Below the pieces are notes generated by a model. That model worked only from the letters and a program-made list of their open reading frames with translations. It ran no database searches and was not told where the DNA came from. A program made the translations under genes and the position numbers. A DNA stretch of 64,000 nt from assembly GCF_000974785.1 (NCBI RefSeq), contig NZ_BBWV01000001.1:124001-188000 (forward strand), in the 5' to 3' direction. Source of the DNA: Flavihumibacter petaseus NBRC 106054 (GTDB lineage: Bacteria; Bacteroidota; Bacteroidia; Chitinophagales; Chitinophagaceae). This document shows positions 41,450 to 51,063 of the stretch, in pieces (position 1 is the first letter of the stretch; the number at the start of each line of letters is the position of its first letter).

Positions 41450-44131
41450 CTATTTTTTCACTATTTCCACCCAGCTCCCGAAGGGGAGCACTGGCATTGC
41501 CGGTAGTCCCGCCGGGACCACTGCAAGTCCGTCAGTGAGCGTTTCTGCTATTTTCAAAGGGAGGGAATATGCTTTCCCCATAATTTGAACCACCATGGTG
41601 CTGCCTGTTGTCGCGTTCATTGCAACGGCGTCTTGCATGGATAACGCGAGATAAGGTTCAGGCGAAAGTTCTGCAATACCACGGCTTTCCATACTCATTT
41701 CACCTGAACCAAGAAGATGATAAGCAGGAAGTAACAACCATCTTCCCCTTCTTGCTGAGAACGCTTCCGGCATATCTGTAAAAAAGTCGCCACGGGGTTC
41801 GGCGCTTTCGTTCAACACCCTTACTCCCGGGTTTCCGCCTGTTAATTTACCGCCTGGTATTTCCTGGTATTTGTTCAGGGCCTGAACGGAATTCCACCCC
41901 GGTGCCCAGTAAAAGGGAATAATAGCTGCCGGAGGTATTCCTTTGTAACCCTCCATCGTGAATGACAGTGGCGCGTTGTTGTCCTGGTGCGGTTTGGGTT
42001 CGCTTACCTGCAAATGCGCCCACATCGCGGTACGTCCGCTATACCGGTGTGGTTCCCGGGGAACAGCTTCACCATGGATCCGGAAACCGGCTGCCGGTGC
42101 TTCCGTGCTTATTCCTGCGAATTGCGACAAACCCTTTTCAATCATTGTATGCAACTGGTCAATTCGTTCATTTCCTCCGCCAATTCGTTCCAGCCATTTC
42201 CAACCTTCAATAACATTGTTGTTCTCGGGTGCATATACCTTGTAAAATCTTTGTATCCGGCCTTCATTGTTCACGAAACTGCCGTCCCCTTCTGCGAAAC
42301 TGGCCGATGGAATCAATACATGAGCACGTTCCGTGGTGCGGTTGTGCAGCACATCAAGCACTACTATTTTTCCACACTTTGAAAAAAACATTTCAGCTTG
42401 CTCTTCCGGCAAACAGCGATAGATATCCTGTTCTGCGACAATGACCGTAGTGCCGGTATTTCGCTCCAGTCTTCCCAATGCTTTTTCGAAAGACGGTGCC
42501 TTTGTCAATGCAAGGCCCATGCTGTTGCATTCGGGCAAAACATAGGAAATGCCCACCTCCTTCCCCATCCGCTTCAGTGCCCATGCGATATTATAGGCAG
42601 CTTTGAGAATTGCTTCATTGCAAGCCGAGATACCGCTGATGATTGCTGGCTTCCGGGCAAGTGACAAGGCCAGTGCAATCTCCCCGGTCCTTGCTGTCAA
42701 TTCATTTTCCTGTTTTGAAAGTGGGGGAAGTGATGGGTCCAGGTGAGCAGCTATTGCATAACCCATTCTTGCGATATCGTCAGGCGCTGCCTGCACGTGG
42801 TGCGTAGCCAGCTTATCCAAAGGCGATCCGCTCGTGCCGGCATTTGCCAGGTAACCTCTTGCTTCCTGGGTCAGTTCTCTAACGGCAATATCATTCCAGG
42901 AAGGCAGGGATATCTGCTGCACGGTTTGTGAAAATGCGGTCTTCATAACTGATTGCCTTACCGTCAATGCCATTATGGGGGCTGTGTTCCAGATATCTTC
43001 TCCCAGTACCAGTATTGCATCAGACGACTCAATATCCCTGAGCGAATTACTGCGCAGGGTGCCTGATTCAAGAATATCAGTTACTCTTTTTTGCAGGAAT
43101 GCCGTATCCTCATTAACACCCTGGTAAAAATTATCAATACCCACTAACTGCATCAGCGAAAAATTGGTTTCGACGGATGCCCGCGGTGAACCAATACCGA
43201 TGATGTTCCCATTGCCGGTCAGGTGGCGCAGATACTCCAGCAACTGGTCTTCGCTTACAGCGTCCACCAACCGGCCACGAATAAGCGGTTGCCTGATCCT
43301 GTTCTCGCTATTGACAAATTCATATCCAAATCTACCTTTGTCGCACAGGAAATAACCATTCACCTCGCTATTGAAACGATTGGTAATGCACCGTATTTCT
43401 CCATACCGCTCTCCTGCAAAAATATTACAGCCCAGGCTGCAATGCGGGCAAACGGAACCTGCATTGGTGAGATCCCACTTACGGGTATAATGGGCTTTGA
43501 GTGTTTTATCGGTAAATACGCCGGTCGGGCAGATCTCGGCCAGGTTACCGCTGAATGGGCTTTGGAGCACGCCTTCCTTTTCCCTGCCGAAATAGATGTG
43601 ATCATGGGCAGCATATACATTAAGATCCTCCCCGCCGGCAATGTCCCTATAGAAGCGTACGCAACGATAACACTGAATGCAGCGATTCATCTCATGATGG
43701 ATAAACGGGCCAAGGTATTGATTCTGATAAGTTCTTTTCCTGTATTGGTAACGGCGGTAATCGTGACCCGTCATTACCGTCATATCCTGCAGGTGACAGC
43801 TTCCCCCTTCATCGCATACCGGGCAATCATGCGGATGGTTGGTCATCAGCCATTCGATCACCTGCTCCCGGAAGGCCTTTGCTGCAGGATCAACGATGGA
43901 AAGCCGCAGACCTTCCTTCACCGGCTCCATGCAACTCATTACAAGCCGTCCCCTCGTATCCTGTTCATCTTTGAATACTTTCACAGCACATTGACGGCAG
44001 GCGCCGACACTGCCCATGGCAGGATGCCAGCAAAAATAGGGCAGGTCAAAACCCAGCGCAAGGCAAGACTCCAGCAGATTCTTGCCATCCCTTACCTCGT
44101 AGTCCTTATCGTCAATGCGTATGGTTGGCAT
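41450..44131 (-). CDS. nuoG: NADH:quinone oxidoreductase subunit G, large E. coli-type
   Basis: The 893-residue subunit carries the [2Fe-2S] cluster N1b ([16 protein letters not shown]), N5 with His ligand ([18 protein letters not shown]), N4 ([13 protein letters not shown]), and the extra N7 [4Fe-4S] cluster ([20 protein letters not shown] with a fourth Cys in FLCDKGRFG). A large molybdopterin-oxidoreductase-like domain follows (about 225-890). Its length and wording are very close to E. coli NuoG (about 908 residues), for example [13 protein letters not shown] and [17 protein letters not shown]. The ATG at 44131 overlaps the nuoF end by 20 bp; an in-frame ATG at 44164 is less likely. Confidence 0.96.
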   Translation of the reverse strand: MPTIRIDDKDYEVRDGKNLLESCLALGFDLPYFCWHPAMGSVGACRQCAVKVFKDEQDTRGRLVMSCMEPVKEGLRLSIVDPAAKAFREQVIEWLMTNHPHDCPVCDEGGSCHLQDMTVMTGHDYRRYQYRKRTYQNQYLGPFIHHEMNRCIQCYRCVRFYRDIAGGEDLNVYAAHDHIYFGREKEGVLQSPFSGNLAEICPTGVFTDKTLKAHYTRKWDLTNAGSVCPHCSLGCNIFAGERYGEIRCITNRFNSEVNGYFLCDKGRFGYEFVNSENRIRQPLIRGRLVDAVSEDQLLEYLRHLTGNGNIIGIGSPRASVETNFSLMQLVGIDNFYQGVNEDTAFLQKRVTDILESGTLRSNSLRDIESSDAILVLGEDIWNTAPIMALTVRQSVMKTAFSQTVQQISLPSWNDIAVRELTQEARGYLANAGTSGSPLDKLATHHVQAAPDDIARMGYAIAAHLDPSLPPLSKQENELTARTGEIALALSLARKPAIISGISACNEAILKAAYNIAWALKRMGKEVGISYVLPECNSMGLALTKAPSFEKALGRLERNTGTTVIVAEQDIYRCLPEEQAEMFFSKCGKIVVLDVLHNRTTERAHVLIPSASFAEGDGSFVNNEGRIQRFYKVYAPENNNVIEGWKWLERIGGGNERIDQLHTMIEKGLSQFAGISTEAPAAGFRIHGEAVPREPHRYSGRTAMWAHLQVSEPKPHQDNNAPLSFTMEGYKGIPPAAIIPFYWAPGWNSVQALNKYQEIPGGKLTGGNPGVRVLNESAEPRGDFFTDMPEAFSARRGRWLLLPAYHLLGSGEMSMESRGIAELSPEPYLALSMQDAVAMNATTGSTMVVQIMGKAYSLPLKIAETLTDGLAVVPAGLPAMPVLPFGSWVEIVKK

Positions 44132-45416
44132 ACGGGCATTTTTTCTGTTCAATGTGTTTCTCAAACTCCGGCCTGAAATACTTCAGTGCACTTTGCAGCG
44201 GTTCCATTGCCCCGGGAGCGAGTGCGCAAAATGTGTTACCCGGACCGAGGAACTTCGTATGCATGTCCAGGAGCTCCAGGTCTTCCTTCCTTCCCGCTCC
44301 CTGCTCAATGGACCAAAGTATCTTCTCCACCCAGGGAATCCCTTCGCGACAAGGGGTGCACCAGCCGCAGCTTTCCTGTGCAAAAAAATGTTGCAGGTTA
44401 TGAACCATTCCAACCGGGCAGGTCTTATCATCCATAACGATCATGGTCCCGGTTCCGAGGCGGCTTCCTGCAGCAGCAACAGCGGCAAAATCCATTTTTA
44501 TGTCGAGATGATCGCCGGTCAAAAAATCTGTAGAAGCACCACCCGGCAGGATCCCTTTCAACTGGTAGCCCGGGAGCATACCACCTGCATGCTCCTCCAG
44601 CAATTCGCGGATAGTAGTCCCCATCGGCAACTCCCACGCACCCGGGTTCCTGACTTTTCCGCTTACGCCGTAGATCTTTGTTCCGCTGTCTTCACTGCTG
44701 CTCAGGTTCCTGAACCAGGTGGCGCCATTGTTCACAATATGGGGAATACAGGAAAGGGTTTCAACATTGTTGACAATGGTGGGTTTCCCAAACAATCCGC
44801 TGATCTGGGGAAATGGAGGTTTTGCCCTTGGTGTTGCGCGTTTTCCCTCCAGTGCATTCAGCAACGCAGTTTCCTCTCCACAGATGTACCTGCCTACTCC
44901 GGTATGCAGGTAGAGTTCGAGCTTATAGTCGCTGCCGGCAATATGCTGCCCCAGGTATCCGGCGGCATATGCTTCTTCAAGGCATTTCTTCAGCAGGACA
45001 GCCGCACTGCGATAGGCCCAGCGCAAAAAAATATACGAGATATCGGCCTGTATGGCATAGGCCGCGAGGATCATTCCTTCGATGAGTTGGTGCGGGTTCC
45101 CTTCCAGCAGAAGCCGGTCTTTAAATGTACCCGGCTCCATTTCATCAGCATTGGCGATGAGGTATTTTCTTTTGGGGGCTTCGGGTCCCATGGGCACCAG
45201 GCTCCACTTCGTGCCCGTGCTGAAACCAGCGCCGCCGCGCCCCTTAAGCTTGCTATCCATGACCAATTGCTGCAATTCGGCAGGAGTCATCGACTGCAGC
45301 ACTTTCTTCAGCGCAGTATAGCCACCTATCGCCTCATACTCTTTCAGACCGAGCGATGCACCGTTTCCTTTTATATATTGTGTGAGTGGCGTTTCCATAC
45401 CGGCCTGGCTATTCAT
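44112..45416 (-). CDS. nuoF: NADH:quinone oxidoreductase subunit F
   Basis: The 434-residue subunit binds NADH and FMN and holds cluster N3. Signatures: KGRGGAGFSTGTKWSLVP (NADH site), CEETALLNALEGKRATPRAK-type FMN region (ICGEETALLNALEGKRATPR), and ESCGWCTPCREG with a later Cys for N3. The ATG at 45416 overlaps the nuoE stop by 8 bp; an in-frame ATG at 45398 is possible. Confidence 0.96.
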   Translation of the reverse strand: MNSQAGMETPLTQYIKGNGASLGLKEYEAIGGYTALKKVLQSMTPAELQQLVMDSKLKGRGGAGFSTGTKWSLVPMGPEAPKRKYLIANADEMEPGTFKDRLLLEGNPHQLIEGMILAAYAIQADISYIFLRWAYRSAAVLLKKCLEEAYAAGYLGQHIAGSDYKLELYLHTGVGRYICGEETALLNALEGKRATPRAKPPFPQISGLFGKPTIVNNVETLSCIPHIVNNGATWFRNLSSSEDSGTKIYGVSGKVRNPGAWELPMGTTIRELLEEHAGGMLPGYQLKGILPGGASTDFLTGDHLDIKMDFAAVAAAGSRLGTGTMIVMDDKTCPVGMVHNLQHFFAQESCGWCTPCREGIPWVEKILWSIEQGAGRKEDLELLDMHTKFLGPGNTFCALAPGAMEPLQSALKYFRPEFEKHIEQKKCPYANHTH

Positions 45417-45948
45417 AATGTTTTAAAATCCCTTCCAGTTCCATAGGCTTTACATCTCTGTACAAGTCATCGTCAATCATCAACGCAGGTGCATGATCAC
45501 AGCAACCCAGGCAGCAGTTGGGTAGCAATGTAAAGCGGTTGTCGCTGGTGGTATGCCCGAACTCAATGCCGAGCCGCTGCTGCAGTGACCTGTATAGTTC
45601 CGTGCAGCCCATAATATAACAGGATACGCTGTCGCAGAGCAGCATCACGTGCCGGCCCACGGGTCTGCGAAAAATCAGGTTGTAAAAAGTCGCCACACTG
45701 TCCACTTCGGCCGCATTCATGTCGAGGTACCTGGCAATCGCATCCAGGCTTTCGTCACTTACCCACCTTCGGTTTTGCTGTACTATTTTCAGGGCTTCTA
45801 TAACAGCCGCCTTCCTGTAGGGTACCAGGCTGATTTCGTGATCGATCAGGGCTCTTTCAGCAACAGACAACTCCGTACCCCCCGGTTTTGCACTGGAGGG
45901 TTGTTGTATTGATGCATTTGTATCAGCCTTATTTTGTGACATCGTCAA
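45409..45948 (-). CDS. nuoE: NADH:quinone oxidoreductase subunit E
   Basis: The 179-residue thioredoxin-like subunit carries the [2Fe-2S] cluster N1a, with ligands in CDSVSC and LPNCCLGCCDHAP. A Gln/Ser/Pro-rich extension of about 30 residues precedes the helical domain (DHEISLVPYRKAAVIEALKI). It lies 14 bp after nuoCD. Confidence 0.95.
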   Translation of the reverse strand: MTMSQNKADTNASIQQPSSAKPGGTELSVAERALIDHEISLVPYRKAAVIEALKIVQQNRRWVSDESLDAIARYLDMNAAEVDSVATFYNLIFRRPVGRHVMLLCDSVSCYIMGCTELYRSLQQRLGIEFGHTTSDNRFTLLPNCCLGCCDHAPALMIDDDLYRDVKPMELEGILKHYE

Positions 45949-45962
45949 TTGGTTGAATGAAT

Positions 45963-47708
45963 CTATCTGTCGATATCCGCCAATACGTAGTCCACGCTTC
46001 CCAGGATAGACAACAGATCGGCAACAGTATATCCCCTGCTGATATACGGCACCATCTGCATATGCGGAAAGGATGGAGTACGGATCCTGACCCTGTAAGG
46101 TGCCGTGTTGCCGTCGCTGACCAGGTAGTAACTATTGGCACCCTTGGTAGCTTCAATACAACTCATGGCTTCCCCCGCGGGAATTACCGGTCCCCAACTC
46201 ACGTTCAGGAAATGCGTGATCAGCGTCTCGATATCCTGCATGGTATATTTTTTAATGGGTGGTGTGGTCAGGGGATGGTCAGCCTTATAATCACCTGACG
46301 GCATATTGTTGAGGCATTGTTCAACAATGCGCAGACTTTGACGCATTTCCTCCACGCGCACCAGGGAACGTGCAAAACAATCTCCCTCCTGAGCGGTGGG
46401 AATATCGAAGTCGAACATTTCATAACCGGAATAAGGACGTTTCTTCCGGAAATCCCAATCGCATCCGCAAGCCCGCAACCCCGGGCCGGTAACGCCCCAT
46501 TCGAATGCTTCTTCGCGTGTATAGATGCCGATTCCCCTGGTGCGCGCTTTAAATAAACTATTGCGAATCACCATCTTGTTATAAGTGGCCAGTTGCTTTG
46601 GAAAATAATCGATAAAATCACGAACCAGTTTGTGCCATCCGTCCGGCAGATCCTGGGCGACACCACCAATGCGGAACCAACTGGGATGCATGCGCCCGCC
46701 ACAGATCGCTTCGATGATATCGAATATCTTTTCCCGGTCGGTGAACATGTAAAACACCGGGGACAACTGACCGAGATCCTGCGCAAAAGTGCCAAACCAA
46801 ACGAGATGACTGTTGATCCGGAACAATTCACAAAGCATTACCCTGATCACCTTCACCCGGTCGGGCACTTCTATCCCTGCCAGTTTTTCAACCGCAAGGA
46901 GATAGGCAAGGTTGTTCATCACGCCACCCAGGTAGTCAATGCGGTCTGTGTATGGGATATAGGTATGCCAGCTCTGTCTTTCTCCCATTTTTTCGGCGCC
47001 CCGGTGATGGAATCCGATCTCCGGAACGGCGTCTACAATATCTTCACCATCGAGTTGTAGCACGATGCGCAAAACGCCATGAGTGCCGGGGTGCTGCGGC
47101 CCTATGTTCAGGAACATATAATCAGCATCATCACTTTGCGACTTCATGCCCCAGTCTTCCGGTTTGAAACGCAATGCCTCCTGCTCGCGGTCCTGCTTTT
47201 CGTCCCATAAGCGGAATGGCCCCATTTCTGTTGCCCGTGCCGGATGTTCCTTGCGCAGGGGATGTCCCTCCCAGCTCATCGGCATCAGGATGCGCTGTAA
47301 ATGGGGATGGCCTTCGAACCGGATACCGAACATGTCGTACACTTCGCGTTCATACCAATTGGCATTTCTGAAGAGGGAACAAATGGACGCCAGGGATGGA
47401 TAGTCACCGTCCAGCGCCACCTTGAGCCGGATGAACTGATTGTTTCGGAAGGAAAAGAGATGGTAGAGTACGGTGAAATCATCGATCAGGCTATTGTCTT
47501 TCCTGGCGCGGTCGCGTTCATCGATCGCAGAAAGATCATACAGCATCAGAAAGGCAAGTTCGGTTTTGAGGACCCGGATTACGGGCACCAGCGCTGTCTT
47601 TGGAACCCATACCGTTAATATTCCATCAACAGTTTGCTGCCGGTAAAACGCAGTATCGCTGAAACGCTGCTGCAGTTGCAAGAGTATGTTATCAACATCC
47701 TCCATCAC
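45963..47708 (-). CDS. nuoCD: NADH:quinone oxidoreductase fused subunit C/D
   Basis: This 581-residue fusion joins NuoC (about 1-180: [40 protein letters not shown]) to NuoD (about 195-581: [54 protein letters not shown], and the C-terminal DPVMGEVDR-equivalent [11 protein letters not shown]). NuoD contributes the quinone-site His and Tyr. The fusion is the state found in E. coli and its relatives, while most bacteria keep separate genes. Confidence 0.96.
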   Translation of the reverse strand: MMEDVDNILLQLQQRFSDTAFYRQQTVDGILTVWVPKTALVPVIRVLKTELAFLMLYDLSAIDERDRARKDNSLIDDFTVLYHLFSFRNNQFIRLKVALDGDYPSLASICSLFRNANWYEREVYDMFGIRFEGHPHLQRILMPMSWEGHPLRKEHPARATEMGPFRLWDEKQDREQEALRFKPEDWGMKSQSDDADYMFLNIGPQHPGTHGVLRIVLQLDGEDIVDAVPEIGFHHRGAEKMGERQSWHTYIPYTDRIDYLGGVMNNLAYLLAVEKLAGIEVPDRVKVIRVMLCELFRINSHLVWFGTFAQDLGQLSPVFYMFTDREKIFDIIEAICGGRMHPSWFRIGGVAQDLPDGWHKLVRDFIDYFPKQLATYNKMVIRNSLFKARTRGIGIYTREEAFEWGVTGPGLRACGCDWDFRKKRPYSGYEMFDFDIPTAQEGDCFARSLVRVEEMRQSLRIVEQCLNNMPSGDYKADHPLTTPPIKKYTMQDIETLITHFLNVSWGPVIPAGEAMSCIEATKGANSYYLVSDGNTAPYRVRIRTPSFPHMQMVPYISRGYTVADLLSILGSVDYVLADIDR

Positions 47709-47729
47709 TGATGATTCAACTTTTAATAC

Positions 47730-48368
47730 CTACACTTCGTCAACGCCACTGATATTTATCATAGTCCTCCGCTCTTCTCGTTTCCTGTCCTTCATGGAGG
47801 TTAAATCCGGCCTGATGATACCCTGTTCACCGATTGTCCAGCTCAATGGGCGCCTTTCCTTACCCACAGCTTCCCCCAGGAGGATCAGACCCTGCATAAA
47901 GGCATCGGGTCTGGGTGGGCAACCGGGCACATAAACATCTACAGGAAGAAATTTGTCTACACCCTGCACCACGCTGTATATATCGTACATGCCACCGCTG
48001 TTTGCGCAACTGCCCATGGATATCACCCAGCGGGGTTCCATCATTTGCTCATGCAGCCGTTTAATGATGGGTACCATTTTGATAAATACGGTTCCGGCGA
48101 TAACCATTACGTCAGCTTCCCGCGGTGTGCCGCGGATCACTTCAGCGCCAAACCGGGCGACGTCATATTTGCTGGTAATACTGGTGGCCATTTCAACGAA
48201 ACAACAACTAAGGCCAAAATGAAAAGGCCACATGGAGTTCCTGCGTCCCCAGGCCACCAGGTCCTGCACGGTAGTGAGCATGATGCTTTTCCCGGCAATA
48301 TCATCGATGCTGCCGGAACCAGCGATCTTTGCTGTTGAATCACCCGCCTTGCTCGACCACCACTTCAT
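47730..48368 (-). CDS. nuoB: NADH:quinone oxidoreductase subunit B
   Basis: The 212-residue subunit carries the terminal cluster N2, with the adjacent Cys pair in [10 protein letters not shown] and further Cys in [12 protein letters not shown] and [13 protein letters not shown]. An N-terminal helix region and a basic C-terminal tail flank the core. Its start overlaps the nuoA end by 29 bp. Confidence 0.96.
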   Translation of the reverse strand: MKWWSSKAGDSTAKIAGSGSIDDIAGKSIMLTTVQDLVAWGRRNSMWPFHFGLSCCFVEMATSITSKYDVARFGAEVIRGTPREADVMVIAGTVFIKMVPIIKRLHEQMMEPRWVISMGSCANSGGMYDIYSVVQGVDKFLPVDVYVPGCPPRPDAFMQGLILLGEAVGKERRPLSWTIGEQGIIRPDLTSMKDRKREERRTMINISGVDEV

Positions 48369-48789
48369 TTTTTCGTTTTATCTTTTTATATGCCTCCAAT
48401 ATCTTTTTTGAATCAGGGCCAATATCAAGCGCGCCGATGCCCCACTCATACACCAGGATAACCACCAGTTGAAATATGAAAATAGCTGCACCGATATATC
48501 CCGGCCAGCCCAGCTCATAAAAACCCAGCGCCCACAACATAATGAACACGGCTTCTACGTCGAAGATTACAAACAACATGGCTACCAGGTAAAACTGCGC
48601 GGAGAACCGAAGGCGGGCCGATCCACTTTGTTCGATCCCTCCCTCATAGGGCTCGGCAGTAGCCCGATCGGAATGGTGCTGTCCCAGCAGGTAAGAAAGG
48701 GAAAGAATAGCAGCGAGTAAAACCACTACAATGGCTGCATACAAAAACAGCGGCCATAAGGGAATGTTATGGATATCATTTTCCGGCAT
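48340..48789 (-). CDS. nuoA: NADH:quinone oxidoreductase subunit A
   Basis: The 149-residue membrane subunit has three transmembrane helices and the family motif [20 protein letters not shown] followed by [20 protein letters not shown], with the conserved Asp-x-Glu. A charged C-terminal tail rich in Lys runs into nuoB. It is the first nuo gene, 37 bp after the CBS gene stop. Confidence 0.95.
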   Translation of the reverse strand: MPENDIHNIPLWPLFLYAAIVVVLLAAILSLSYLLGQHHSDRATAEPYEGGIEQSGSARLRFSAQFYLVAMLFVIFDVEAVFIMLWALGFYELGWPGYIGAAIFIFQLVVILVYEWGIGALDIGPDSKKILEAYKKIKRKNEVVVEQGG

Positions 48790-48826
48790 ATAACAATCAC
48801 TTCACACAAAACCGCTTCCATGCAGC

Positions 48827-49258
48827 TTACTGGGTGATATAATGTTCCAGGTGCTGGATAATATAATCCTTCTGACTGATAATATATTTCACCACATCAC
48901 CAATGGAAACGATGCCTACCAACTCACCATCGCTTATTACGGGCAAATGGCGGATGTACATATTTGTCATCAACTGCATGCATTCTTCGATCTTGGTGTC
49001 TGGAGTTACAAAAACCGGGTCGTCGGTCATGATGTCGCGAACGAGAGTTTCTTTGGAGGAGCGTCCTTTGAGGATTACTTTTCGTGCGTAGTCGCGTTCT
49101 GTGAAAATTCCGTCTGGCCTGCCGTTATCCTCCACCACTACGAGCGCGCCTACATTTTGATTTTCAAGCGCTTCTAGTGCTTCGTACACATACATATCAG
49201 GGCTCACGGTATATACCTGGCAACCCTTTATGTAGAGTATGTCCCTAACGGTATCCAT
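48827..49258 (-). CDS. CBS-domain pair protein
   Basis: The 143-residue cytosolic protein consists of two CBS domains (about 5-60 and 70-130), with GRPDGIFTERDYARKVILKG, VRDIMTDDPVFVTPDTKIEE and ISDGELVGIVSIGDVVKYII. Such Bateman modules bind adenine nucleotides such as AMP, ATP or NAD and act as energy sensors. The gene is 37 bp upstream of nuoA on the same strand, so it is probably the first gene of the nuo transcript. The ATG at 49258 is favoured over 49267 three codons earlier. Confidence 0.88.
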   Translation of the reverse strand: MDTVRDILYIKGCQVYTVSPDMYVYEALEALENQNVGALVVVEDNGRPDGIFTERDYARKVILKGRSSKETLVRDIMTDDPVFVTPDTKIEECMQLMTNMYIRHLPVISDGELVGIVSIGDVVKYIISQKDYIIQHLEHYITQ

Positions 49259-49310
49259 GGCAAACACTTAAAGAACAATCGCACTATTAAGTTAAATCAT
49301 TTTTATGAAT

Positions 49311-49352
49311 AAAAAAAGGAAATAGCAAAGAGCCCGCGTCCGGGCCCTTTGC
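49311..49352 (-). terminator. Terminator after the GH31 gene
   Basis: GCAAAGAGCCCG and CGGGCCCTTTGC form a 12-bp stem with one mismatch (49325-49352); on the minus strand a run of seven T follows at 49317-49311. It closes the SusCD locus and separates it from the CBS/nuo operon. Confidence 0.8.
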
Positions 49353-49422
49353 ATGGGTTATCTAACCAATAGACTACTACGCAATCATCTAGACAAACGA
49401 CATGCGTAGCATTCTTAACATT

Positions 49423-51063
49423 TCATGTTGTTCTTTTGAAACAGGGGATCGTGTTCAGCGTCACTTTCAGTTCGATGGTCTCGCCCCCCCTGTACACTTT
49501 TCCACTTTGTATTTCCTGCCAGCGACCTTTCGGCAGTTTAATTTTCCGTACTGATCCCTTCTCCAGTACAGGCGCCACGAGGTAATTGTCCCCCAGCATG
49601 AACTGATCTTCCACCCGTTCAAATCCCTGGTGCGGAAAAACAAATTCCATGCTGCGCAACACGGGCATTCCTGTTACCGCAGCTTCCCTCGTGTACTTCA
49701 TGATTTCCGGAAGCATTTGCCGCCGCAACGCCACTGCATTTTTTACAGCCTGCAGCTGGCTGCTGTCCAGCACCCGCCAGGGTGCTACAGAGAACTGCAT
49801 CATCGGCATGAGCGCATGACACTGCGCAGAGCGTACAATCAGCTCCTGGTCCAGTTTATTGTTGTTGAGAAAAGAACTGAAGTCACCGCCACCGATCATA
49901 TCCGGACAAACAAAAGAATATCCCAGTAGTCCAGCCAGGCTGGCATGCGGAATCAGTTTGCGTACATCCTCCCAGGTGTGGTATTTGTCGCGGAGCCGCT
50001 CCACCAGGGGCTGCCCGCCATTCTTCCACATCGCCCGGTATTCATTCATGGGGTACAATAATCCTATCCTCCCCCAGCGCTCACATTGTTCATTGGCACC
50101 GATTTTTTCCCTTGACAAAATATTTCCCAGGTAGAATTCCGCATCGCCTGCATCAAACTTAAACCCATCGATGCCATACTGCTGCTGTAAACCATCCAGC
50201 TTTTCCCTCATCCAGGTTACCGCATCAGGATTACTGCCATCCAGCACAGCGCTGTACCCGTTCCACCAATGAACAATGGCAGGATCAACTGCATGCTGCC
50301 ATTGCAGGGTATCTGAGCCCTTGCTATCAAACAGTACAATTCTTTTAGCCAACGCTTCGCGGAATGCTTCGGTATCGGGACTCAAAAAAGGGCAGACCCA
50401 GAGCATCACTTTGAAACCCATACCATGTAGTGTGCTGATCATTCCGGCAGCATCGGGAAACCGGTCTTTCCGAAAACTGAAATTGCCATAGTATGGAAAC
50501 CAGTTGTCATCAATCATCAACACACCCGGCGGGAAACCATTTGCCACGATGTCACGGGCATATCGCAGGATGTCTTCCTGGTTCTGGTTATAGATCAGCT
50601 CGATCCAGGTATTGTATTGCGGGGCGGTAAACAAGCTGGTATCAGGCAACCTGCCGGAAGCAGGAAAAAACCTTGCGGCCGCTTCTCCCCAGGCATCTTT
50701 CAGGCTTCCCCCGGAAGCGGTATACAAGGCACCTGTTCCAGTGAAACTGATGCTCAGGATATCCCCCTCGCGCTTCACCGAAAACGGCTGATCCGACCAT
50801 ACATATCTCCCGGCTGACGACAACAGCAACGGCACTGCCTGGTTGCCTGACACATCGCCGTTCAGCTGAATGAAAGCCCCCGGTTGCAAAGGCATGTCAT
50901 GTGCCCTGTTGACTGCTGCTCCCCACCAGCACTCCCCTTTCAACAAGGGAATATGCAAGGATTGCTGCCTTGCCTGCTGCGCCAACAACGTCGACACTCC
51001 CCCTGCAACCATGGCCAGCAACAACAGCCACGCTTTCAGAAAATTCAATTGCGGTTTCATCAT
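49423..51063 (-). CDS. Secreted GH31 glycosidase (MYORG-like subgroup)
   Basis: The 546-residue enzyme has a signal peptide (ending STLLAQ), an N-terminal beta-sandwich (about 30-150) and a GH31 TIM barrel (about 150-470): TWIELIYNQNQEDILRYARD, GVLMIDDNWFPYYGNFSFRK, the nucleophile in DGFKFDAGD (Asp304) and the acid/base in CPDMIGGG (Asp388). A C-terminal beta domain follows. This wording is closer to the MYORG-type subgroup, which includes alpha-galactosidases, than to classic alpha-glucosidases or sulfoquinovosidases; the assignment is by memory. Its start overlaps the previous gene by 4 bp (ATGA). It is the last gene of the locus. Confidence 0.85.
   Translation of the reverse strand: MMKPQLNFLKAWLLLLAMVAGGVSTLLAQQARQQSLHIPLLKGECWWGAAVNRAHDMPLQPGAFIQLNGDVSGNQAVPLLLSSAGRYVWSDQPFSVKREGDILSISFTGTGALYTASGGSLKDAWGEAAARFFPASGRLPDTSLFTAPQYNTWIELIYNQNQEDILRYARDIVANGFPPGVLMIDDNWFPYYGNFSFRKDRFPDAAGMISTLHGMGFKVMLWVCPFLSPDTEAFREALAKRIVLFDSKGSDTLQWQHAVDPAIVHWWNGYSAVLDGSNPDAVTWMREKLDGLQQQYGIDGFKFDAGDAEFYLGNILSREKIGANEQCERWGRIGLLYPMNEYRAMWKNGGQPLVERLRDKYHTWEDVRKLIPHASLAGLLGYSFVCPDMIGGGDFSSFLNNNKLDQELIVRSAQCHALMPMMQFSVAPWRVLDSSQLQAVKNAVALRRQMLPEIMKYTREAAVTGMPVLRSMEFVFPHQGFERVEDQFMLGDNYLVAPVLEKGSVRKIKLPKGRWQEIQSGKVYRGGETIELKVTLNTIPCFKRTT

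Noticed and set aside
44115-45446. Long plus-strand frame antisense to nuoF (443 codons)
   Set aside because: The minus frame encodes a complete NuoF; the antisense frame is a codon-bias shadow. The same holds for long frames antisense to the porin (8972-10117), mqo (14146-15276) and an Omp85-type gene (32138-33139).
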